From: Bacteroidales bacterium
GTDB lineage: Bacteria; Bacteroidota; Bacteroidia; Bacteroidales; UBA10428
Reading direction: 5' to 3'
NCBI GenBank assembly: GCA_016935615.1
Contig: JAFGQO010000093.1
Coordinates: 1-51,995 of the forward strand
DNA length: 51,995 nucleotides
Shown: positions 1 to 6,509 of the stretch, piece after piece
Layout: every line of letters begins with the position of its first letter
Numbering within the stretch: the stretch's first letter is position 1
Program-made: the position numbers and the translations under genes
The notes under the pieces: model-generated
Databases searched by the model: none
Told to the model about the DNA's origin: nothing
The model's input: only the letters and a program-made list of their open reading frames with translations

Positions 1-791
1 ATTATAAAAAGTATGGTGCAGGTTGCCCCTTGATAATACTTCATGGTTTGTACGGTTCATCTGATAACTGGTATACTTTCGGGCAGAAGTTGAGTGAATA
101 CTTTACTGTTTACCTTATAGATCAGAGAAATCACGGAAACTCACCTCATTCTCCGGAGTTGAATTACAAAGTTATGACAGCTGACCTGGAAGAATTTATA
201 ACCGCCGAAAACATTGATTATGCATGCCTTCTGGGCCATTCCATGGGAGGAAAAGTTGCCATGAATTATACGCTGCAAAATCCATCGAAAGTCAGAAAAC
301 TGGTTGTTATAGATATCGCTCTCAGATCTTATGCCACGGATAGTACATTTGCTCCGCAAGCTTATTTCCATCAAAAAATCGTTGAATCCTTAAATCAACT
401 GGATATTTCAGCAGCAAAAAAAAGATCCGCTGTCGATAAGGATCTGTCCGTAAATATCCCTCAGAAACGGTTAAGACAGTTCCTTCTTAAGAATCTGAAA
501 CGTAAACCAGATGGAAAATTTTACTGGGGTTTGAATTTACAGGCTCTTCAAAATAACCTGATAAGACTGCTGGACGGTATTAATCCCAACAACCAGGTAT
601 TTGAAAATCCTGTGCTGGTGATTAGCGGAACACAATCTGGCTATATAAATGATGAAGATAAGAATGCGATCTATCGGGTATTTCCAAATGCTAAAATCCT
701 TGAATTAGATACAGGACATTGGGTACATGCAAAGGAACCTGAAAAACTTCTGGAATTGCTTGTTGAGTTTCTTCCTGCAAAAGAATTCTAG
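1..791 (+). CDS. alpha/beta hydrolase, YbfF-like esterase (5' partial)
   Basis: Small cytoplasmic alpha/beta-fold hydrolase, probably acting on acyl esters. The reading frame (codons begin at base 3) is open to the window edge, and the residues before the first possible start (TTG at 30) read KYGAGCPL, which fits the strand leading into the oxyanion region IILHGLYGSSDNW, so the true start lies upstream. Seen: HG oxyanion motif, DQRNHGNSP loop, nucleophile elbow GHSMGG with the catalytic Ser, and DTGHWVHAKEPEKL carrying the catalytic His near the C-terminus. This order and spacing match the YbfF branch of the family. It converges with the exonuclease gene, and the stop codons of both genes share the palindrome CTAG at 788-791. 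Substrate unknown. Confidence 0.88.
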   Translation, partial: YKKYGAGCPLIILHGLYGSSDNWYTFGQKLSEYFTVYLIDQRNHGNSPHSPELNYKVMTADLEEFITAENIDYACLLGHSMGGKVAMNYTLQNPSKVRKLVVIDIALRSYATDSTFAPQAYFHQKIVESLNQLDISAAKKRSAVDKDLSVNIPQKRLRQFLLKNLKRKPDGKFYWGLNLQALQNNLIRLLDGINPNNQVFENPVLVISGTQSGYINDEDKNAIYRVFPNAKILELDTGHWVHAKEPEKLLELLVEFLPAKEF

Positions 792-1510
792 ATTTCCACT
801 ATTTCCACCTGATCTTCCCGTAAAAAATCCAGCCCTTTGTATCGCAATATGATTTGTGCTACGGCAAGTACATCATTCTGACAATACATGATAATTCTCT
901 TAAGATCTCTGTCTTGCCAATATACTTTTGCAACCTGGCTTCCGTCAATATCATCCTTTGGACTGGAAATATTGAAAATAGCAGTAAGCAAATCAAGAGA
1001 CGTATAATGCTTATAATCTCCAAACTTCCAAAGATCCATTGTATCAAGATGTTTTACTTCCCATGGCTTTTTACCCGCATTATCAAGCAGATCCGGGAGC
1101 TTAACTCCCTGAATAAGCATTCTTCTGGCAAGAAAGGGGTAATCGAATTCTTTGCCATTGTGTGCGCAAAGAAAAATTGTTTTCTCAGAAGAATAGATTT
1201 CCAACATATCTGCAAAATCTGAAAGAATGGTTTTCTCATTATCACCGCTAAATGATTTTATTTTAATTGTTAATGATCCTTTCTTAGAAAATATTTTGCC
1301 AACAGATATACAGATAATTTTGCCGAATTCAGCATATATTCCCGCCCTGGAATAAACATCTGCAGCCTTCTCTCCTTCAGATCTGAAATAGATTGACTTT
1401 TTATCCCAAAGCATCTGCATTTTTTGAGGTGCATATTCAAGAGCAGAATACTGAGGAACAGTCTCAATATCCAGGAAAAGAATACTGGAAACATCAATTT
1501 CACTTAACAT
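788..1510 (-). CDS. PolB-like 3'-5' exonuclease
   Basis: A 240-residue DnaQ-fold protein of the predicted PolB-like 3'-5' exonuclease family (DNA_pol_B_exo2), a free-standing nuclease without polymerase domains. Seen: ExoI motif FLDIETVP near residues 12-19 with the Asp and Glu metal ligands; ExoII-like segment CAHNGKEFDYPFLARRM around residue 115-131; HLDTMDLWKFGD further on; and ExoIII-like YCQNDVLAVAQI near residues 209-220 with the final Asp. The length suits the single-domain family. Its biological role (repair or RNA trimming) is not established from sequence. It stands alone on the minus strand, diverging from the Dabb-manA pair. Confidence 0.87.
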   Translation of the reverse strand: MLSEIDVSSILFLDIETVPQYSALEYAPQKMQMLWDKKSIYFRSEGEKAADVYSRAGIYAEFGKIICISVGKIFSKKGSLTIKIKSFSGDNEKTILSDFADMLEIYSSEKTIFLCAHNGKEFDYPFLARRMLIQGVKLPDLLDNAGKKPWEVKHLDTMDLWKFGDYKHYTSLDLLTAIFNISSPKDDIDGSQVAKVYWQDRDLKRIIMYCQNDVLAVAQIILRYKGLDFLREDQVEIVEI

Positions 1511-1549
1511 AACAATAACCGGTTTAAATTTATATTAATAGCTTTTCTC

Positions 1550-1557
1550 TATTTTTG
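1550..1557 (+). promoter_or_regulatory. candidate Bacteroidota -7 element
   Basis: TATTTTTG matches the TAnnTTTG pattern and lies 16 bases before the ATG of the Dabb-domain gene at 1574, in AT-rich DNA. No clear TTTG box was found 18-20 bases upstream, so it is only a partial match. It would drive the Dabb-manA pair. Confidence 0.35.
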
Positions 1558-1573
1558 TTAAAAAAATACAAAG

Positions 1574-1870
1574 ATGATTAAGCATATCGTTATGTTCAAA
1601 CTCCATGATAAAAATAATAACAAGGAGGAGAACATTAAAAAACTTAAAGATAAACTGGACAAGCTTAAAAACAAAATTCCTGAGATCAAACGGCTTGAAA
1701 CCGGAATCAATATCAGTTTAAGGTCATCCGCTTTTGATCTTGTACTCATAGCTGATTTTAACAATCAGGACGACCTTGATAAATACAGGGTTCATACTGA
1801 TCACCAGGAAGTCCTGGCATATCTTGAGACAGTTAAGGAAGAAGTAATTGTTGTTGATTATCAATTTTAA
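1574..1870 (+). CDS. Dabb (stress-responsive A/B barrel) domain protein
   Basis: A 98-residue single-domain protein with the Dabb signature: N-terminal MIKHIVMFKLHD strand, a charged helix (residues about 15-35), a central FDLVLIADF strand and the YRVHTDHQEVLAYL helix before the last strand EEVIVVDYQF. Dabb proteins form dimeric ferredoxin-like barrels; plant members are stress-induced and some relatives are polyketide cyclases, but most bacterial members have no assigned reaction. The downstream manA starts 11 bases after the stop, so the two are probably co-transcribed. No functional link between them is evident. Confidence 0.88.
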   Translation: MIKHIVMFKLHDKNNNKEENIKKLKDKLDKLKNKIPEIKRLETGINISLRSSAFDLVLIADFNNQDDLDKYRVHTDHQEVLAYLETVKEEVIVVDYQF

Positions 1871-1881
1871 ATCACAGCTTT

Positions 1882-2877
1882 ATGAACCTTTTATACCCTA
1901 TAAAATTCAATCCCATTATTCTTGACAAAATGTGGGGTGGCAGTAAACTTAAAAACATACTTGGCAAAGCTACCCAATCTGATAAAGCCGGAGAAAGTTG
2001 GGAAATCTCCGGTGTTCAAGGCAATATTTCTGAAGTCAGTAACGGTTTTCTTGCTGGCAATAACCTGAAGGAACTAATTGAAGTCTATATGGGAGATCTG
2101 GTTGGCGACAGGGTATATTACGAATTCGGTACGGAATTTCCTTTGCTTATTAAATTCATTGATGCCAATGATGTCCTTTCAATCCAGGTTCATCCCGATG
2201 ATAAACTGGCAAAAGAACGTCATAACTCCATGGGCAAAACAGAAATGTGGTATATAATACAGGCTGATAAAAACGCTGAATTGATAGTTGGCTTTAACCG
2301 GGAGGTAAACAAAGAAACATACCTGAAGCATCTTGAAGAAAAAAGGGTAATGGCATTACTAAATACTGAACCCGTAAAAGAAGGAGATGTTTTTTTCCTT
2401 CCTGCAGGAAGAGTTCATGCTATCGGATCAGGAATATTGTTAGCAGAAATACAGCAAACTTCTGACGTAACATATCGTATTTATGATTTTGACAGGAAAG
2501 ATGCCAATGGAAAAACCCGTGAACTGCATACAGATCTGGCATTGGACGCAATTGATTTCAGCCATCATAACAACTACAGGACCGACTATAAAGATGAAAT
2601 AAATGAACCTGGCACCATCGTGCAATGCAAATATTTTATCACCAACTGGCTCAATATAGATACCAAACTTGAAAGAGATATTACTCAATTGGACAGTTTT
2701 GTTATATACATCTGTTTAAGCGGATCATGCGAGATCATTCAAAAAAACCAGGAAAAAACAGACATTCAGGCCGGGGAAACCGTTTTGATGCCTGCATCAA
2801 TTCCTTTATATACCATCATTCCAAAAAACAGCACAAGGTTACTGGAAGTGCATGTACCATGGACCAATGAGAAATGA
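1882..2877 (+). CDS. manA: mannose-6-phosphate isomerase, class I
   Basis: Zinc enzyme that interconverts mannose 6-phosphate and fructose 6-phosphate, feeding GDP-mannose synthesis or mannose use. The 331-residue length fits the short Bacillus/Bacteroides form rather than the roughly 390-residue enterobacterial form. Seen: N-terminal WGGSKL; IQVHPDDKLA with zinc ligands Gln102 and His104; TEMWYII with Glu121; FFLPAGRVHAIGSG with His179, then the RIYDFDR segment typical of the active-site region; and a C-terminal cupin-like half (residues about 240-331). It follows the Dabb gene by 11 bases. The 150 bases after it hold no gene. Confidence 0.95.
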   Translation: MNLLYPIKFNPIILDKMWGGSKLKNILGKATQSDKAGESWEISGVQGNISEVSNGFLAGNNLKELIEVYMGDLVGDRVYYEFGTEFPLLIKFIDANDVLSIQVHPDDKLAKERHNSMGKTEMWYIIQADKNAELIVGFNREVNKETYLKHLEEKRVMALLNTEPVKEGDVFFLPAGRVHAIGSGILLAEIQQTSDVTYRIYDFDRKDANGKTRELHTDLALDAIDFSHHNNYRTDYKDEINEPGTIVQCKYFITNWLNIDTKLERDITQLDSFVIYICLSGSCEIIQKNQEKTDIQAGETVLMPASIPLYTIIPKNSTRLLEVHVPWTNEK

Positions 2878-3028
2878 AAATGAGCCTTTCTCCAAATAAC
2901 CCGAGCTGGCTAAACACAAAAGTAAAAAACTTGTACAATAGCTTTTCGATGTGAAAACACAACAGGCAACGAATAAAATTGTCAATGATAAGTTCCACAC
3001 AGCCAATTGAATATAAATTTTTATTCTT

Positions 3029-3622
3029 GTGAAGAAAGTTGAATTCATTAAAAGTAGTCCTGATTTAAAAAGTTGTCCGAAAGACAACCTTCCCGAATAT
3101 GCTTTTGTGGGAAGATCAAATGTCGGAAAATCTTCCCTGATAAATTACTTATCTGGTCAGAAAAGACTTGCCAAAACATCATCGCAACCAGGAAAAACAA
3201 GGCTGATTAATCACTTTCTTGTGGACAACTCCTGGTATCTGGTTGACCTGCCGGGCTATGGCTTTGCAAGAATTTCCAAGGCAGAAAAAAACAGGTTAAG
3301 GAGCATGCTTGAACAATACCTTCTGAACAGGAAATCCCTGGTTTGTCTTTTCCTGTTAATTGATTCCAGGCATTTACCGCAAAACAGTGACCTTAATTTC
3401 ATGCACTGGCTGGGAGAAAACCAGGTTCCGTTTGTTTTTTGCTTTACTAAAACTGACAAGTTAGGTTCAAACCAACTGACAAAATCAGTGCAGCAATATA
3501 AAAATGAACTTCTGAAAAGCTGGGGATCTTTGCCTGAGTTCTTTTTATCATCGGTTATTGATAAAACCGGAAAAGATGAAATACTTGCATTTATTCAGGA
3601 AACAAATTCAAAGATAAAGTGA
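3029..3622 (+). CDS. engB: ribosome biogenesis GTP-binding protein EngB/YsxC
   Basis: TRAFAC-class GTPase required for assembly of the large ribosomal subunit. All G motifs are visible in 197 residues: G1 GRSNVGKSSLIN (about residues 28-39), G2 SSQPGKTRLINHF, G3 DLPGYGFA, G4 TKTDKL and G5 SSVIDKTG. The chosen start is GTG at 3029, which gives the family's usual N-terminus KKVEFIKSS and usual length; there is no in-frame ATG that preserves it. The gene ends with TGA. It stands between manA and prs with a 324-base gap on its 3' side. Confidence 0.95.
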   Translation: MKKVEFIKSSPDLKSCPKDNLPEYAFVGRSNVGKSSLINYLSGQKRLAKTSSQPGKTRLINHFLVDNSWYLVDLPGYGFARISKAEKNRLRSMLEQYLLNRKSLVCLFLLIDSRHLPQNSDLNFMHWLGENQVPFVFCFTKTDKLGSNQLTKSVQQYKNELLKSWGSLPEFFLSSVIDKTGKDEILAFIQETNSKIK

Positions 3623-3946
3623 ATTCTGTGCCAGATTTCTCAATTGTTAAAAACCGGTTCATCTTTTTCATCCGAAAGATATCATTTTTTGTATCTATAT
3701 TTTTACTTTTGATGGCCTGAAACACCAATAAACCTGATTTCTTTATAGTTAATTATTCAAAATGAAATCCTCTGGCACACAAGCTCACAACAAGACGATG
3801 AATGAACTATGTGGGTTTGGCTGCATTGAACTGTTGCCCGCGGTGAACAGCATGTGGTTTCGAAGTTCACGAGTTTATAGCCAGGGTATTAAAAATTAGT
3901 GGATATGAATATTTGAATATAATATGTTTAATACAATTTTGTTCGA
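3623..3946 (+). other. gap upstream of prs with possible structured RNA
   Basis: No credible ORF. The first half is ordinary AT-rich DNA. From about 3770 to 3890 the composition changes (more G+C) and several complementary words occur: CTGGC at 3771 can pair with GCCAG at 3879, and GTGAAC near 3843 can pair with GTTCAC near 3865. This could be the leader of prs or a separate small RNA. I recognise no known riboswitch or RNA family. Confidence 0.3.
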
Positions 3947-4885
3947 ATGAAAATAAAAGCTCCGATTAAATTTTTTGCTGGTCGTTCATCATACTACCTG
4001 GCAGAAAAAATAGCCAAAAGTTATGGAACCGAGCTGGGAGAAACATCTGTTCTGGAATTTAGCGATGGGGAATTTCAACCTGCATATCTTGAATCTGTTC
4101 GCGGATGTATTGTTTTTATTATTCAATCAACATTTCCTCCACAGGACAATTTAATGGAATTATTGCTTATGATAGATGCAGCAAAAAGAGCTTCTGCATA
4201 TAAAGTTGTTGCAGTAATGCCATATCTGGGTCTTGCCAGGCAGGACAGAAAAGATCGTCCAAGATGCTCAATCGGAGCTAAAGTAGTTGCAGATCTGCTT
4301 GTAAAAACAGGAGTGGACCGGGCGATGACCATGGACTTGCATGCAGATCAAATACAGGGATTTTTTGATGTGCCCGTTGATCATTTGTATGCTTCCTCGC
4401 TGTTCGTTCCTTATTTGAAAATGCTTGAATTGCCTAATTTGGTAATTGCCGCTCCTGATATCGGAGGTTCAAAAAGAGCAAACGCTTATTCCCGCTTTCT
4501 GAATGCTGAAATGGTGATTTGTTACAAACTCAGAAAAAAGGCAAACGTGATCTCAGAGATGAAAGTTATCGGAGAAGTCAAAGACCGGGATATAATAATT
4601 GTTGATGACCTGATCGATACGGCAGGTACAATTTGCCTTGCAGCAGATATGATGACCGAGCAGGGAGCAAAAAGTATTCGGGTTGCAGCCACCCATCCGG
4701 TTCTTTCCGGACCTGCATATGACCGGATCAATCAATCCTCTATCACTGAAGTTGTTGTCACTGATACCATACCTCTTAAAGGACACAGCGACAAAATTAA
4801 AGTTATATCTGTTGCCGACCTTTTTGCTGATGTAATCAACAAAGTATACAAATACAAATCCATTAGCTCTAATTTTATTTTTTAA
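3947..4885 (+). CDS. prs: ribose-phosphate pyrophosphokinase
   Basis: Makes PRPP from ribose 5-phosphate and ATP for nucleotide, His, Trp and NAD synthesis. 312 residues, the normal bacterial length. Seen: N-terminal KFFAGRSSYYLAEKIA, FSDGEFQP, the ATP/flexible-loop region YLGLARQDRKDRPRCSIGAK, TMDLHADQIQGFF with the catalytic-site His, and the PRPP-binding loop IIVVDDLIDTAGTI (about residues 215-228). Start is ATG 3947. The prs-ctc-pth order that follows is also known from Bacillus. The downstream rplY has its own candidate promoter overlapping the 3' end of this gene, so the three genes may not be one transcript. Confidence 0.96.
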   Translation: MKIKAPIKFFAGRSSYYLAEKIAKSYGTELGETSVLEFSDGEFQPAYLESVRGCIVFIIQSTFPPQDNLMELLLMIDAAKRASAYKVVAVMPYLGLARQDRKDRPRCSIGAKVVADLLVKTGVDRAMTMDLHADQIQGFFDVPVDHLYASSLFVPYLKMLELPNLVIAAPDIGGSKRANAYSRFLNAEMVICYKLRKKANVISEMKVIGEVKDRDIIIVDDLIDTAGTICLAADMMTEQGAKSIRVAATHPVLSGPAYDRINQSSITEVVVTDTIPLKGHSDKIKVISVADLFADVINKVYKYKSISSNFIF

Positions 4886-4889
4886 TTAC

Positions 4890-4897
4890 TATATTTG
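4890..4897 (+). promoter_or_regulatory. Bacteroidota-type -7 element for rplY-pth
   Basis: TATATTTG followed by CAC is an excellent match to TAnnTTTG and lies 4 bases after the prs stop and 94 bases before the rplY ATG. The expected TTTG box would fall in the last codons of prs, where only weakly similar AT-rich sequence is seen. It implies a roughly 85-base leader containing the hairpin at 4908-4939. Confidence 0.55.
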
Positions 4898-4907
4898 CAC
4901 TCCTTTT

Positions 4908-4939
4908 TCACACAGACTATTGTTAAAACAATGGTGTGA
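4908..4939 (+). promoter_or_regulatory. leader hairpin upstream of rplY
   Basis: TCACAC (4908-4913) pairs with GTGTGA (4934-4939), and inside it ATTGTT (4919-4924) pairs with AACAAT (4927-4932), separated by an asymmetric 5/1 internal loop. It sits just downstream of the candidate start site and is not followed by a T-run, so it is not a simple terminator. A role in controlling ribosomal protein L25 or in mRNA stability is possible but unproven. Confidence 0.35.
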
Positions 4940-4991
4940 TGGGGAACACAGCTTCCAAGTAGCACATATATTATTGTTTTAAAAGGAAAAG

Positions 4992-5687
4992 ATGAAATCA
5001 ATTGAAATCAAAGCCGAACTTAGAAAAGAAATCGGTAAAAAACACTCAAAAGCTTTACGAAGAAAAGGATTAGTCCCATGTGTAATGTATGGTGAAGAAG
5101 AAGTAATGCATCTTGCCGCTCCGGAAAATGAATTCAGGCATATAATTTATACGCACGATGTATATTTGATAAAACTGAATATTGAAGGAAAAATTCACCA
5201 GGCGATTCTTCAGGATATCCAATTTCATCCCGTTACCGACCATCTTCTGCACATCGACTTTATACGAGTATTCGATAATAAGCCTGCAATTATCTCTTTG
5301 CCGGTGGTATTAACCGGCAGTTCTGTCGGAATCAGAGAAGGTGGTAAATTGAGACAGCGAAGACGCTATCTTAAAGTTAAGGGCTTAGTGAAAGATATGC
5401 CGGACAACCTTATTATTGATATCACCGATCTTAAGATCGGTGATTTTATCAAAGTTGAAACTCTGCAGTATGACAACCTGGAATTGCTTGATCCTGCTCG
5501 CGCTATGGTAGTTGGAGTCTCTACTTCGCGTATTGCAAAAGGTATGGAAGAAGCAGTACCTGAAGTTGAAGAAGAAGCTGAAGCTGAAGAAGGTGCTGAA
5601 GAAGGTGCTGAAGAAAAGGCTGAAGGCACTGAAAAAGCTACAGATGAAGGTGGTGATGCTCCTGCAGACAAAAAATCTGAAGGTTAA
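4992..5687 (+). CDS. rplY: 50S ribosomal protein L25 / general stress protein Ctc
   Basis: Binds 5S rRNA in the large subunit. 231 residues, the long Ctc (TL5) form: N-terminal L25 domain (about 1-95, starting KSIEIKAELRKEIGKKHSKALR, with VPCVMYGEEE) and a C-terminal beta domain (about 100-185, with LPVVLTGSSVGIREGGKL and LIIDITDLKIGD). The last 45 residues are an acidic Glu/Ala/Gly tail coded by near-repeats of GCTGAAGAAGGT, longer than in the classical protein. This tail also creates a false Lys/Leu-rich ORF in another frame. pth follows after 14 bases, so the two are co-transcribed. Confidence 0.94.
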   Translation: MKSIEIKAELRKEIGKKHSKALRRKGLVPCVMYGEEEVMHLAAPENEFRHIIYTHDVYLIKLNIEGKIHQAILQDIQFHPVTDHLLHIDFIRVFDNKPAIISLPVVLTGSSVGIREGGKLRQRRRYLKVKGLVKDMPDNLIIDITDLKIGDFIKVETLQYDNLELLDPARAMVVGVSTSRIAKGMEEAVPEVEEEAEAEEGAEEGAEEKAEGTEKATDEGGDAPADKKSEG

Positions 5688-5701
5688 TCAACAAATCTGG
5701 T

Positions 5702-6265
5702 TTGAAATATCTTATTGCCGGTTTGGGTAATTTTGAACCCAAATACCATAATACCCGCCACAATATAGGATTTATGGTATTGGATGCTTTTGCCGAAGCA
5801 TCCAATATTTCATTTCAGGATAAGCGATATGGAATGATTTGCGAATATCATTATAAGAGTCGCACCTTCATCCTGCTTAAACCATCAACCTATGTGAACA
5901 GAAGTGGCCTGGCAGTCAGTTACTGGCTGAAAAAAGCAAAACTAAGCCCTGAAAACCTTCTGGTAATTGTAGATGATATTGCCTTACCATTCGGTTCAAT
6001 CAGGATAAGACCCAAAGGAGGAGATGGTGGACATAATGGATTGGCAAATATCAGCTATGTGCTGGGAACTCGAAATTATGCGAGGCTCCGTTTTGGTATA
6101 GGTGATGATTTTCATAGTGGTGAAAAAGTAAATTATGTATTGAGTGAGTGGTTACCCGAAGAAATCAAAGAACTCCCGGATAAATTCAAAATTTGTACTG
6201 AAATAGTAAAAAGTTATGGAACGTTAGGATTGGAACTAACCATGACCAAATTCAATAAAAAGTAA
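5702..6265 (+). CDS. pth: peptidyl-tRNA hydrolase
   Basis: Releases tRNA from drop-off peptidyl-tRNA. 187 residues, normal length. Seen: N-terminal KYLIAGLGNFEPKYHNTRHNIGF with substrate-binding Asn10 and catalytic His20, KPSTYVNRSG, VIVDDIALPFG with the catalytic Asp91/92 pair, and GGDGGHNGL with Asn112. The start is TTG at 5702, chosen because it gives the family's N-terminus exactly; no in-frame ATG lies nearby. It lies 14 bases after rplY. The pairing of ctc and pth is conserved in several bacterial phyla. Confidence 0.95.
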   Translation: MKYLIAGLGNFEPKYHNTRHNIGFMVLDAFAEASNISFQDKRYGMICEYHYKSRTFILLKPSTYVNRSGLAVSYWLKKAKLSPENLLVIVDDIALPFGSIRIRPKGGDGGHNGLANISYVLGTRNYARLRFGIGDDFHSGEKVNYVLSEWLPEEIKELPDKFKICTEIVKSYGTLGLELTMTKFNKK

Positions 6266-6323
6266 TTTCCCTCCTGTGTGCTTCGTATAACTGAACCTGC
6301 TAATGGGTTCTTAATACCTTTTA

Positions 6324-6443
6324 ATGAATCTTATGATTGGTTGAATCAATCTGTTCATTCTTATCTTACCGATTATTATAGCCACATTTGTCTTTATAAT
6401 CTATAGTATTTTCAGTAAGAAAAAAATCTCTGATAAAGAATGA
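6324..6443 (+). other. possible broken small membrane-peptide ORF
   Basis: Reading from ATG 6324 gives MNLMIG, a TGA at 6342-6344, then INLFILILPIIIATFVF followed by IIYSIFSKKKISDKE and a TGA stop at 6441. Apart from the internal TGA this is a 39-residue peptide with one strong membrane segment and a positively charged tail, which looks real rather than random. It may be a small protein gene inactivated by one base change, or chance in AT-rich DNA. The genome uses TGA as a normal stop elsewhere (manA, engB, M3 peptidase), so recoding to Trp is unlikely. Confidence 0.25.
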
Positions 6444-6509
6444 CTTTATCAAGAACATCCATAATGTGTGATTTAAACTGGTTGCGGGAGAGTAATAAAA
6501 GATTGTAAA

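Noticed and set aside
5512..5730. 72-codon Lys/Leu-rich ORF
   Set aside because: Frame-shifted reading of the acidic repeats in the L25 tail.
6342..6344. TGA read as Trp or selenocysteine (also considered for 46561-46563)
   Set aside because: TGA ends several intact genes here (manA, engB, M3 peptidase), no SECIS-like or recoding signal is seen, and the HIT gene has further damage.
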